Assembly: GCF_003339775.1 (NCBI RefSeq)
Contig: NZ_CP031088.1
Location: 682,001-746,000 of the forward strand
Direction of reading: 5' to 3'
DNA from: Spiroplasma phoeniceum P40
GTDB taxonomy: Bacteria > Bacillota_I > Bacilli_A > Mycoplasmatales > Mycoplasmataceae
Length of the DNA: 64,000 bases
The notes under the pieces were generated by a model. That model was not told the origin of the DNA. It was given only the letters and a program-made list of their open reading frames with translations, and searched no databases. Shown in pieces: positions 10,929-21,640 of this stretch. Each line of letters begins with the position of its first letter. The stretch's first letter is position 1. The position numbers were made by a program, and so were the translations under genes.

Positions 10929-11385
10929 TTATGCTGTTACTTCATGTAATTTTCGTGAAGAAATATTGCGTAAACCTTCATTTAACATTTCTGTCATCTG
11001 ATAAGGAATATAAATAAAATCTATTTGCATTAGTTTATCAGCATATTTTTCATTTAATATTTCAACAGCATCAGCATATAAATCATCGCGTCATTCTTTA
11101 ATATCTAATTTTTCTTTAAAATAACTAAAAGCTAATGTTTTAGCATTTTGTAATAATGAATCAATTAGTAATGACAGTGTTTTATAAGTATCTGCCAAGG
11201 CTAATTCTAAACGATATGTAAAATCCTCATCGGTAATAACGCGTCCATTGTTTCGAAGTAAAAGAACATTATCATATACATAATTGGATTGGGTTTGTTG
11301 AGTCATAAATTTTTTCTGTATTTAAAACTAATTTTAGTTGATCACGAATATTACTAAAATGCTTTTCTAAAATAGGATTTTTCAT
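10929..11385 (-). pseudogene. unidentified small gene, apparently frameshifted near its start
   Basis: An ATG at 11385 has an excellent ribosome-binding site (TAAGGAGAG) and opens a frame starting MKNPILEKHFSNIRDQL. That frame meets TAA about 40 codons later. A second frame, offset by one base, runs from about 11306 to 10929 (MTQQTQSNYVYDNVLLL to ISSRKLHEVTA) with no ribosome-binding site of its own. Joining them at the A/T-rich run near 11307-11315 would give a single protein of about 151 residues. I do not recognise the family. It looks helical and soluble with one UGA-Trp. Alternatives are two overlapping genes or a sequencing error. Confidence 0.5.
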
Positions 11386-11535
11386 TTTTTGCTCTCCTTA
11401 ATTGCTTTAATTGTCTCCATTATCAATAGTAAATAAACAAACTGATATTAACTATAGTTTGTTAGATTATTTTTATAAGAGTAATTCTTATATAAATATC
11501 ATAGCATAAGAAATATCTTTTTTTAGAAAAATAAA

Positions 11536-11564
11536 AAAAACACTAAAATATTTTTTAGTGTTTT
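11536..11564 (-). terminator. rho-independent terminator after gap
   Basis: Inverted repeat AAAACACTAAAA / TTTTAGTGTTTT with a 3-5 nt loop, followed by T-rich RNA on the minus strand, 12 bp beyond the gap stop. Confidence 0.8.
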
Positions 11565-11575
11565 GTATATTTTAA

Positions 11576-12574
<999 letters not shown>

Positions 12575-12638
12575 CTACTTTTTCTCCTCTACATATATTT
12601 AATACCTTCTTAGTCTGCAATAAAAATATTGCATACTT

Positions 12639-12667
12639 ACTATATATTCTACAACCTATAGAGTCAA
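12639..12667 (-). promoter_or_regulatory. promoter for gap
   Basis: On the minus strand TTGACT (12662-12667) and TATAGT (12639-12644) are spaced by exactly 17 bp, close to the sigma-A consensus, about 65 bp ahead of the gap ATG. Confidence 0.7.
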
Positions 12668-12746
12668 TTTGCAAGAAAATTAGAAAATATCCAAATTAAA
12701 GGTTACTTTATCAGCAAAATAGAACCAAATAATAAATTTAATCTTT

Positions 12747-13097
12747 TTAACCAAAACGACCTGTAGTATAATCTTCTATTTTTGATTCACGATAATGAGA
12801 AAACAATAATGCTGTTTTATTATATTATATTAACTGTCCCATTCAAAAAAATGCAGTATAATCAGAAATTCGTAACGCTTGTTGTAAAGAGTTCGTTACA
12901 ATAATAATTGTAAAATTCTTTTTTAAATCCAAAATTAACTCTTCAACTTTAGCAGTTGCAATTGGATCTAATGCACTTGTTGGTTCATCCATTAACAAAA
13001 TTTCTGGTTTTAACGCAATTGTACGATTTGTAGCAAGCACCCCCACCAACAGACAACATTCCTAGCCTGTTAACTTTTCCACATAATCCTCATCAGT
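12747..13097 (-). pseudogene. pstB: pstB remnant (phosphate ABC transporter ATPase, C-terminal part)
   Basis: Fragments of the phosphate-import ATPase Pst[19 protein letters not shown] is the Walker B/D-loop block. [20 protein letters not shown] corresponds to the H-loop region, with Asn where functional proteins have the switch His. YNKTALLFSHYRESKIEDYT and TGRFG are the typical PstB end. An in-frame TAA splits the tail, and the signature LSGGQ region around 13030-13060 is scrambled across frames. Walker A is absent. The remnant's upstream end runs into the dnaI 3' end, so the two overlap. It cannot make a functional ATPase. No other pst genes are in this window. Confidence 0.85.
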
Positions 13098-13982
13098 TCT
13101 CCTGCTATTTCCCAACAATTCTAATTCGGTTGCTAACCCACGAATCCGATCAACAATTCTTAATGCTTTTACTTTATTAATTTCTTTATCATTAATTTCA
13201 GTTTTAACATTTGCATAAATCGTTGTTAAAGCTGTTGTTGTAAAATTTGATGAAAAAAAAGTTGGCAGTCGACGACTAATACGGTCATTTAGAATACGAA
13301 ATAATAAATCATCACGAACTCATGGAGAAACAGTTTCTCCACCAATATCATCTAAAAATAAAACATCCGCTCCTAATAAAATTTCTACTAATGATGATTC
13401 ACTATTAAAAAGATTAAATGATTCCTTTACTCGATTAATTAAATTAATTACTGAAATAAAAGCAACTTTACGATTATTATTTGCTAACACATTAGCTAAT
13501 CGAATTAATAAATAAGTTTTACCAACTCCTGGCTGACCATGAATATATAAACCTTTTTTTCGTTGACCTTTAACAAATTTAACCATTTCGCAAATAATAA
13601 GATGCATATTATTAAAATTTTCATCTTTTTTAATATCATTTAATCGTAATTTTAATAATTCATCACTAAAGTCATAATAAAGATAATTATTTTTAACTTT
13701 ATTTTTTTCTTTAATAGCTATTGTATGATTACATTCAACTCGTGTTAAAAACAAATTATTATTTTCTTTTTTAATATAATATTTGTAACCTTTAAAGGAT
13801 TGTTGGCATAAAGATAAAGATGGTGTTTTTTCACATTGATGATAATTTTTTAAATATTCTTGAAAGAGTGTCTCAAACTGTTGATAATTATTAATATCAA
13901 ACGCAATTTCTTGTAAATTAAGTATTAACTCTGCATTGTTTTGAAGTTGTTTTAATAAATTTAGTTTTGACATTGCCCCCAT
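13062..13982 (-). CDS. dnaI: primosomal protein DnaI (helicase loader)
   Basis: Predicted 306 residues. DnaI is the AAA+ loader that places the replicative helicase on DNA. Walker A is GQPGVGKTYLL and Walker B is ADVLFLDDIGGE; sensor and arginine-finger regions follow (PTFFSSNFT, then ALRIVDRIRGLATELELLGN). The N-terminal helicase-binding domain is about 100 residues. Two start codons are possible, ATG 13982 and ATG 13973. The last 11 residues after GNSRR (TDEDYVEKLTG) look like pstB coding sequence read in frame, so the C-terminus appears chimeric. It is co-oriented with dnaB 19 bp upstream. Confidence 0.9.
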
Positions 13983-14001
13983 CTCTCTTTCATTTTTACT
14001 A

Positions 14002-15249
14002 TTATAAATTTTTTAAATCATCTAATAATTGTGTAAGATCAACTTTTTTAATTCCTTGTTCTTGTCGTTTTTGTTCATAAATTTTATTATATTCTAATTC
14101 AGCCATATTATGTTTAACTATTTTTTCTTTCCATTGATATGTTTTTGCTTTAATAGCATCTTTTGTAACTTTACTTTTTTGTGTTTTTGCATAAGCACCA
14201 CGTAAATGCTCCATCGCTTTATCAACAGTATTAATTTGTAATTGATGAAAAGTGTTTGCAATTTTTTCACAATACTTTCTTTCAATTCGATGAGCATTTT
14301 TAAATCAAACATATTCAATTAAACAATTAACTACCCCTGGTGTTAATGAATAATTAATAATTAAATCGCGAATTAATTCAATTTCAATTGGTGTTGGCTT
14401 CTTATTTTCTCGTAGTAAAATTAAGTATTGAATTGGATCAATTGAAACCATTTCATTAATTTTTGCTTCTAACATGTTAGTTGGCTTAATAACATTTTCA
14501 TTATTAAAAATTAAATTTAATTGTTCTCTATTAAGTTGTTTTTTTAATATTGTTTTTTTATGAAAATCAGATAGTAAATGTTGAAATGTTTCATAATTAA
14601 AAATTCGTTCTTTGGCAGTTAACTCAATACTTTTATAAATAAAAATAGCAAGATTATTTGTTAAAACATTGTAATAATTTGCTAACTGGATAATTTTTTC
14701 ACGATATGGTAAATATAATTTATGATTTGCATTTTTTGATTCTAAGTATTTATCAATATAAACAAAATCAAATGTCATTGTTTCATCACTTAATTGACCA
14801 GATAAATCATTATGCTTCTGTTTAGCCTCTTGCTGATTAACAATGAATTTAGCTTTAATAATTTCAAAAGATTTTTCTCCTACAATATTCAATAAATAAT
14901 TTCTTAAAATTTGATTTTCAAAAAAAGCAATTGCGGAAAATGGTAATTGTGGTTTTAAAATATAGTGCTTTCCTTTTTCACGTTTTAAAATCTTTAATAA
15001 ACCAATTGTTTCTAATTTACTTTTTGATACTAAAAATTCATCATATGATATTTGTAATAATGTTAAAAGATTGTCTAAATGATATTTAGTATTTAATTCT
15101 AAGATGAAATCTTGTGCTGTTAAGGCAATATATAACATATGTGATTTATCGCCAATAATTGGCCGATATAAACATAAAAGTAACATACGTTCATCATCTG
15201 ACAATTGATACTCTTGTTTAATTAAATAAGTAGTTTCTTTTTCCATCAT
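14002..15249 (-). CDS. dnaB: replication initiation and membrane attachment protein DnaB
   Basis: Predicted 415 residues. This is the Bacillus-type DnaB (helicase co-loader), not the helicase. It has two DnaD-like winged and helical regions. The N-terminal domain starts YQLSDDERMLLLCLYRPIIG. The C-terminal YxxxIxxxW-like element is near PTPIEIELIRDLIINYSLTP. Pairing with dnaI supports the call, since DnaB-DnaD-DnaI act together. UGA is Trp at about 14305 only; the C-terminus is lysine-rich. Ribosome-binding site AGAGG precedes the ATG ATG start. Confidence 0.85.
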
Positions 15250-15340
15250 TTTCCCGTTCCTCTTTGTTTAATCATTAATAATATTACAATGAACAATTAA
15301 TAAGTAAATATAATTTGTTAAAATAATGTTATTAGCTGAC

Positions 15341-15402
15341 TTATCCACAATCTTTTTTAAATAAAACAGTTATAATTATTAAGTTTTTAAAACTTTTCCA
15401 CA
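15341..15402 (+). promoter_or_regulatory. two DnaA-box-like sequences upstream of dnaB
   Basis: TTATCCACA at 15341-15349 is a perfect consensus DnaA box, and TTTTCCACA at 15394-15402 has one mismatch. They are 44 bp apart in the 165-bp gap between the folT stop and the dnaB start. Binding by DnaA here could regulate dnaB-dnaI or titrate DnaA. No dnaA gene or AT-repeat unwinding element is seen, so this is not proposed as oriC. Confidence 0.5.
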
Positions 15403-15414
15403 TATAAACAACTT

Positions 15415-16119
15415 TTAACTATTATATCTTTTCTGTTTTTTAAATTTAATTGGTGTTAAAACTAATAATCCTTTTTGGGTGCATCATAAAGCAAGATTAT
15501 GACGTGAAGTAATTAATTTATATAAAATAGTAAAACTTGAAATAACCATTGGTAAATAAATTGCCAATTGAATTGGAAACTTAATTGCTTTAATAACAAA
15601 AGCCATTGGGAAAAGAACTTGTTTTAGACCGATTGCATATAATCATAAAACATTAAATGCAAATGAAATTAAAGCAAACCCTATTGCATATAAGATAATT
15701 GTTTTTAATATTCAAAATTTATCAGTTTTAAATAAAAAAACCATACTTCCTAAAAAACCATATAAAGCAAGATTAAAGGAAAAACCACTATGATATGTTC
15801 CACCAATATTTATCAAAGCCCCTAAAGCATCAGTAGAAAGACCACTCAATACACCCAAAAATGGTCCAAATAACATTCCAATTACAAAAATTAAAAAGTT
15901 ACCTAATGCTAATTGAATTACTCCTCCTCCCATAAATGGGAACGGAATAGTATAACTAATGATATTTGTTAAAATAACAGATAATGCTATTAATAAACTT
16001 ATAATTGTAATTGTTAAAATACTAATTTTTTTTCAATTTTTATAATCTAATAATACCCCAAGATAAAATAAAATAGCAATCCCTAAACAAGCACCAATAT
16101 TTGTTAATATATATAGCAT
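15415..16119 (-). CDS. folT: ECF transporter S component, FolT-like (folate-specific)
   Basis: Predicted 234 residues with five to six membrane segments. The S component binds substrate and works with the shared EcfAAT module, which is encoded elsewhere. LALGNFLIFVIGMLFGPFLG, then GLSTDALGALIN and YHSGFSFNLALYGFLGSM, match the FolT/ThiT-type ECF S-component core. The gene starts 3 bp after the folC stop, and its ribosome-binding site (GAGAGGGTG) lies inside the end of folC. This coupling to folylpolyglutamate synthase makes folate the most likely substrate. Another vitamin is possible on sequence alone. Confidence 0.8.
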
Positions 16120-16122
16120 ATT

Positions 16123-17247
16123 TTACACCCTCTCTAAATAAAACTGATAAACCAACGGAATAAAATATAGAGACCCACAAACTAAAATATTTTTTGTTTT
16201 ATTTTGTAATAATAATTTTTTTCAATTTTTAACTTTGTTCTGCATCTTAATATTATTAATGTCTCATGACATTGGATGCTGAAATTCCGTAATATATAAA
16301 TTATTGCCAAAATGTTCCTTCAATAAAGTTAAATTTTGCATATAATCTTTTTTTTGTGAAGAAGCATATAATACTAATACTTCATTTCGATTAAAATTAT
16401 GTAACATTTCAAAAGTATGAATACAAGCACGAATTCCTTCTGGATTATGTGCTCCATCAATAATAAAATACGGATTTTTACTTAGTTGGGTAAAACGCCC
16501 TAAGACTGGGTTCACTTTAAAAAGCTCATAATTAATTTTAAACTTAAAAATTTTTAAAAACTTAATAACTAAGCCAACATTAAATTCTTGGTAATAATTA
16601 ATTGCTTGTGAGTAAACTTCGCTTGTAATAATATTATCCGAATTATAATATTTTGCAATTAAATTAAAATGTTTTTTACAACTAGCACTAATAAAAAGTT
16701 GACAATTGTTTTTTGCAATTCCAACTTTATTTTGAATAATACTATCCAAAGTATTGCCTAATATCTCAGTATGTTCATAATCAATTGAAGTTAATAAAAC
16801 AGCTAATTGATTATTAAAAACATTCGTTGCATCTAAACAACCACCAATTCCAGCTTCAATAATTGCAATATCAATTTTTTGCTCTAAAAAATATTTAATA
16901 CAAATTAAAACTCAAATTTCAAAAAAAGTTAATTGATAAGTTTTAATTTCTTCTTTAATTTCTTTGATAATTCGTTTTAAATCACTATCACTAATCATCT
17001 TGCTATTAATTTTAATTCGTTCATTATGTTTTGAAAATGCTGGTGATGTAAAAATACCTACCCGTTGATAATTTAACATTAACTGGCGGTGTAAGTAATT
17101 TGAAACTGATCCCTTTCCGTTTGTACCAACAACATTAATTACTTTAATTTTATTTTGTGCATCCGCATATTTTTCTGTTAATAATTTTGCCAAATTATAT
17201 TTTTTTTGAAAAAATGTTTCCTTAAAAAGTTGTTTTTTAACATCCAT
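16123..17247 (-). CDS. folC: folylpolyglutamate synthase / dihydrofolate synthase family
   Basis: Predicted 374 residues, shorter than the usual 420-430. It adds glutamate to folates so they stay in the cell. The P-loop is INVVGTNGKGSVSNY. It is followed by VGIFTSPAFSKHNERI, a glycine-rich IIEAGIGGCLDATN, then YEHTEILGNTLDSI, and YFIIDGAHNPEGI in the C-terminal ligase domain. UGA is Trp at 16912 and 16264. It lies 9 bp after uvrA's stop and is coupled to folT downstream. The pair makes an uptake-and-trap unit for an organism that probably cannot make folate. Confidence 0.93.
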
Positions 17248-17256
17248 TGTAACCTC

Positions 17257-20094
17257 TTACTTTAATAAAGGTTTTAAATATTGTGCTGTATAACTAGTGC
17301 CACTTTTTAAAACAAGTTGTTCTGGTGTTCCTGTTGCAACAATCATACCACCACCAACGCCACCTTCTGGTCCTAAATCAATAATATAATCAACCATTTT
17401 AATAACATCTAAATTATGTTCAATCGTAATAACAGTATCACCATTATCAACAATTTTATTCAAAACTACTAACAATCTTTTAACATCATCAACATGTAAT
17501 CCCGTTGTTGGTTCATCTAATAAAAATAAAGTTTTTCCCGTTGTCCGTTTTAACAAGAAGGTTGATAACTTAACCCGTTGGGCTTCTCCACCAGACAATT
17601 CTGTTGCTGATTGGCCTAATTTAATATAACCTAACCCAACCTCTTGCATTGTTCCTAACTTCTGACTAATTTTTGGTTGTGTCGCAAAAAAACCACAAGC
17701 TTGGTCAACTGTCATTTCTAAAACATCATAAATATTTTTATCTTTGAATTTAACTAATAATGTTTCATCATTATAACGTTTCCCTTCACAAACTTCACAA
17801 GAAACATAAACCGTTGGTAGAAAGTGCATTGAAATCTTAATAATTCCATCACCTTGACAATGTTCACAACGTCCACCTGGCACATTAAACGAAAAACGAC
17901 CCTTCAAATACCCTCGTGCTTTAGCTTCATTTGTATCGGCAAATAAATCACGAATATCATCAAAAACTGATGTATAAGTTGCTGGATTACTCCGTGGTGT
18001 TTTCCCAATTGGATCTTGGGAAATATTAATTACTTTATCAATGTTATCAATCCCAAGGATTTTATCATGTGCCCCTGGTCGTTCAGTTGCTAACCCTAAA
18101 TTTTTCTTAATACCCTTTCATAAAATTTCATTCATTAAAGTTGATTTACCACTTCCTGAAACACCTGTTAAACAAACAAATTTATTTAAAGGAATTGTAA
18201 CATTAATGTTTTTTAAATTGTTTTCTCGTGCTCCTTTAATTTCTAATACTAAGCCATTACCACCACGCCGTTTTTTTGGCACATCAATTGCTAATTCACC
18301 AGTTAAATATTTACCAGTAATTGAATTGGGGTTTTGTTGAATATCATCAATACTTCCCGCAGCAACAACTTGCCCCCCATTAATTCCTGCACGTGGACCA
18401 ATGTCAATAATATAATCACTAGCACGAATCGTATCTTCATCGTGCTCAACAACAATTAAAGTATTTCCTAAATCACGTAAACTTTTTAATGTTTCAATTA
18501 ATTTATCATTATCTCGTTGGTGTAATCCAATTGAAGGTTCATCAAGAACATACAAAACCCCTGTTAATTGACTACCAATTTGCGTTGCTAATCGAATTCG
18601 TTGAGCTTCTCCACCTGATAATGTTGAAGCATTACGTGATAACGTTAAATAACCTAATCCAACACGACTTAAAAAATCCAAACGATTAACTAATTCATTA
18701 ATAATTAATCGTGCAATTTCTTGTTGTGATTCTGTTAATTTTAAATTCAAAACTTCTTTTAATTCATCTTCAACAGATAAATCAGTAAATTCAGAAATAC
18801 TAATATTATTAATCCTAACTGATAAAGGAATTTCATTTAATCGCTTTCCTAAACAAGTTCCACATTTTTTATCTGTCATAAATTGTTTATAATATTCACG
18901 TTGTGATTCACTTGATGTTTCTGTATAACGACGTTCAATTAACTGCCCAATTCCTTCAATATAATCGTATCCCCGCATAATGTTCCCACTAGCTGTTTTT
19001 AAATTATATTCAATTGGTTCATCACTACCACGAATCAAATATTCTAGCTGCTCTTTTGTCAAATCACTGACGGGTTGTTCTAACACAATATGATAATAAT
19101 TAGCTAAAACTTTAAACTTTTGCCATTCAATATTTGTTGTATTAACAATATTTTTTAAATAAATAATTGCCCCTTGTAAAATTGATAATGACCGATTAGG
19201 TATCAATAAATCTTCATCAACTTCTAATTTTACTCCCAATCCTTTACATTCACTACAAGCTCCTGAGGGTGAATTAAATGAAAATAATCGTGGTTCTAAT
19301 TCCGGAATAGCAAAACCACAAATACTACATGAATAATTAGTTGAAAAAAGCATTTCCTTTTTTTGATCAGCAAAATCAATTTTTACTAATGCATTACCAT
19401 ATTTTAACGCTACTTCAATTGCATCATGAATTCGACTTAATAAATCTGCTGATTCTTTATAAACCAAGCGGTCAATAATAATATCAATATTTTGTTGTTT
19501 ATTTTTATCTAATTCAATTTCTTCATCTAAAATTTTGATTTCATCATTAACCTTGACACGAATAAAACTTTCTTGTTTTAAACGTGAAAATAAATCTTTA
19601 AAACTACCTTTCTTATAACGAACTACTGGCGACAAAATCATAAATTTTTCACCTTCTGTTAAAAGTTGTTTTAAATTATTTATTATTTCTTTAACTGTTA
19701 TTGATTTAATAACCCCATGACCATTAATACAATATGGTGTCCCAACGCGAGCATATAATAAACGTAAATAATCATAAATTTCAGTAACTGTTCCAACAGT
19801 ACTGCGAGGATTATGACTAGTTGTTTTTTGATCAATAGAAATCGCTGGTGACAAACCTTCAATTGCATCAACATCAGGTTTTTCATTTCCACCCAAAAAT
19901 TGGCGAGCATAACTTGATAGACTTTCAATATAACGACGTCTTCCTTCTGCATAAATGGTATTAAAAGCTAATGATGATTTTCCGCTTCCTGATAAACCAG
20001 TAAAAACAACTAATTTATCTTTAGGTACCTTAACATCAATATTCTTTAAATTATTCTCTCGAGCGCCTTTAACAACGATTCAATCTTTTCCCAT
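17257..20094 (-). CDS. uvrA: excinuclease ABC subunit A
   Basis: Predicted 945 residues, full length. UvrA recognises bulky DNA damage and loads UvrB, which is encoded at 45.1-47.1 kb. It has two ABC ATPase modules, each with Walker A ([14 protein letters not shown] and [14 protein letters not shown]) and an LSGGEAQR signature. Zinc-binding Cys pairs are visible (CSICG...[21 protein letters not shown]...CEVCEGK). UGA is Trp between the modules. The ATG at 20094 follows GAGGGTGAG, part of the tandem-duplicated 51-bp leader. The stop at 17257 is 9 bp from folC. Confidence 0.97.
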
Positions 20095-20099
20095 TTTCT

Positions 20100-20201
20100 C
20101 ACCCTCTTAATTAGTTTTTTGTAAATTAGCATCATAAAATAATCTTATTTCACCCTCTTAATTAGTTTTTTGTAAATTAGCATCATAAAATAATCTTATT
20201 T
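20100..20201. repeat. two tandem copies of a 51-bp unit upstream of uvrA
   Basis: 20100-20150 and 20151-20201 are identical as far as I can see. Each unit contains the ribosome-binding site sequence (GAGGGTG on the minus strand) and an AT-rich segment that could include a -10 box. It looks like a recent slippage or recombination duplication of the uvrA leader. Confidence 0.9.
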
Positions 20202-20289
20202 TTAAAAAAGAAAATTGTAAATTTTTAATATTTACAAATGATTAAATCTAAGTTTAAAAAAACTAACATTAACTGTCAGATTAATAAAA

Positions 20290-20613
20290 TTAGTTAAGTT
20301 CTGTCACAATTTGACTTACTTTGGTTTCAACAAAATAAGCATATTCTTTAATTAATTCTTCTTGTCCTTCTAAAAAGAATAAAATTTTCAGGATTTTTTC
20401 TTTTAGATCTGAAACTTCTTCATCACTACTATAATTTTCAATAAAATAGATTTCAACTAATTGCTCTGCAATTTCTTCATCAGCAACTGATTGTTCATAA
20501 TAATTATTGTAATTAGCTTCATTTAGAACTTCGCCAATAAAATCACGAAAAAGTTTATCATCATTAATTTTAGTTTTAATTTCTAATAATAATTCCTTTA
20601 ATTCTGGTTTCAT
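20290..20613 (-). CDS. small acidic protein, function unknown
   Basis: Predicted 107 residues, rich in Glu, Asp and Leu, probably all helical, with no membrane segment or signal. The start is taken at ATG 20613 because GGAGGAA lies 4 nt before it and overlaps an earlier in-frame ATG at 20625. It stands alone upstream of uvrA and downstream of another unknown gene, on the same strand. I do not recognise the family. Its composition (for example EEVSDLKEKILKILFF) suggests a helical bundle. Confidence 0.6.
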   Translation of the reverse strand: MKPELKELLLEIKTKINDDKLFRDFIGEVLNEANYNNYYEQSVADEEIAEQLVEIYFIENYSSDEEVSDLKEKILKILFFLEGQEELIKEYAYFVETKVSQIVTELN

Positions 20614-20764
20614 AACTTCCTCCATTGTTTAAACTAATTATATTGTACTATATAAATTAATTATTTGTTTGAAGAAATAATTTTTTATATTGCTTCAAAT
20701 ATTTAGCACGATGTTCATTAATTGCAAGCAATTGCTTACTAATTAATGTTTCTTTCGTTAAAAA

Positions 20765-21310
20765 TTAATTTTTTTCAATTTCAAATGGTTTTAAAATTAG
20801 AATTACAACATTTTGTAATCTTAATACTAATTCTTGATTATCCAATAATTGAATAGCATTAGTTAATATTTTTTCATAATTAAAGCCTGCTAAAGAATCA
20901 TTTACGGGGCCAATTAGTTTGGCGTTCCTTTTTAAAAGTAATCGTTGTAAGCGCTCATATTCATCATCAAAATAATTTCGTTTAATATAAAACTCAACTT
21001 CTTTTTCAAAATCATTAGTATTTTTTGACTTTTTGCGACGAAAAATATTACGATGGTTACCAGTTGTATATCCTTTAGCAACTAAATTTGATAAATCCGT
21101 TGTTAAATCAATATTTTCTTCAACCTTTACTGTTACAATAAACAAAACTCGTACGACATAACCAATAAAAATTTGATTATTTTTGTCATTAAAATCATAA
21201 TATTTTAAAATATCTAAGCAAGTCATAATATCATTACGCAGTGATTCTGTTTTATAACGATGATATAGTTTAGTTAATTCATCAACTAAAACTTTAATAT
21301 TACTATCCAT
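20765..21310 (-). CDS. unknown helical protein with possible truncated C-terminus
   Basis: Predicted 181 residues starting MDSNIKVLVDELTKLYHRYK. It is helical and probably cytoplasmic, with a hydrophobic patch near YVVRVLFIVTVKV. Family not recognised. After the TAA at 20765 the same frame stays open for 35 more codons (FLTKETLISKQLLAINEHR...) to a second TAA at 20657, with gene-like composition. The stop may therefore be a recent nonsense change of a longer protein. The gene follows the GIY-YIG gene by 23 bp. Confidence 0.6.
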   Translation of the reverse strand: MDSNIKVLVDELTKLYHRYKTESLRNDIMTCLDILKYYDFNDKNNQIFIGYVVRVLFIVTVKVEENIDLTTDLSNLVAKGYTTGNHRNIFRRKKSKNTNDFEKEVEFYIKRNYFDDEYERLQRLLLKRNAKLIGPVNDSLAGFNYEKILTNAIQLLDNQELVLRLQNVVILILKPFEIEKN

Positions 21311-21333
21311 TCTACCCCCGCTTCATGCTCCTA

Positions 21334-21636
21334 TTATGATTTTACCATATCTGATAAAATTATAAATGGTAAATTAATATTATGTTCTTGCAAAAATATA
21401 ATTTTTTCTAACCGTGATAATTGCTTAAAAGCGTCTTCACGTTGCATTGCTGCAGAACGAGTTGCATATTCTTCACTATAAATTATTTTGACTGGTCGCC
21501 GTTTTGCTAAAGCGGTATATTTTGCCCCAATGCCCATATTATGTTCTTTTTCGCGCCTCCTTAAATCAACCGTATAACCAGCATAGATTGTTTCATCAGC
21601 ACAGAATAAGACATAAAAATAATGTTTTTGCATCAT
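21334..21636 (-). CDS. GIY-YIG domain protein (YazA/YhbQ-like)
   Basis: Predicted 100 residues, one GIY-YIG nuclease-fold domain. HYFYVLFCADETIYAGYTVD is the GIY-YIG strand pair (YVL...YAGYT). RRREKEHNMGIGAKYTALAK carries the conserved Arg and Gly-Ala-Lys-Tyr-Thr element. The Glu region is AMQREDAFKQLSRLEKI. Stand-alone proteins of this type are common and their role is unclear. The start is ATG 21636 (a second ATG is at 21633), 4 bp after the ABC-F stop, suggesting translational coupling. Confidence 0.85.
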   Translation of the reverse strand: MMQKHYFYVLFCADETIYAGYTVDLRRREKEHNMGIGAKYTALAKRRPVKIIYSEEYATRSAAMQREDAFKQLSRLEKIIFLQEHNINLPFIILSDMVKS

Positions 21637-21640
21637 ATTG

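Noticed and set aside
15250-15414. Chromosomal origin at the DnaA boxes
   Set aside because: Only two boxes, no dnaA or dnaN neighbours and no strand-switch of genes here.
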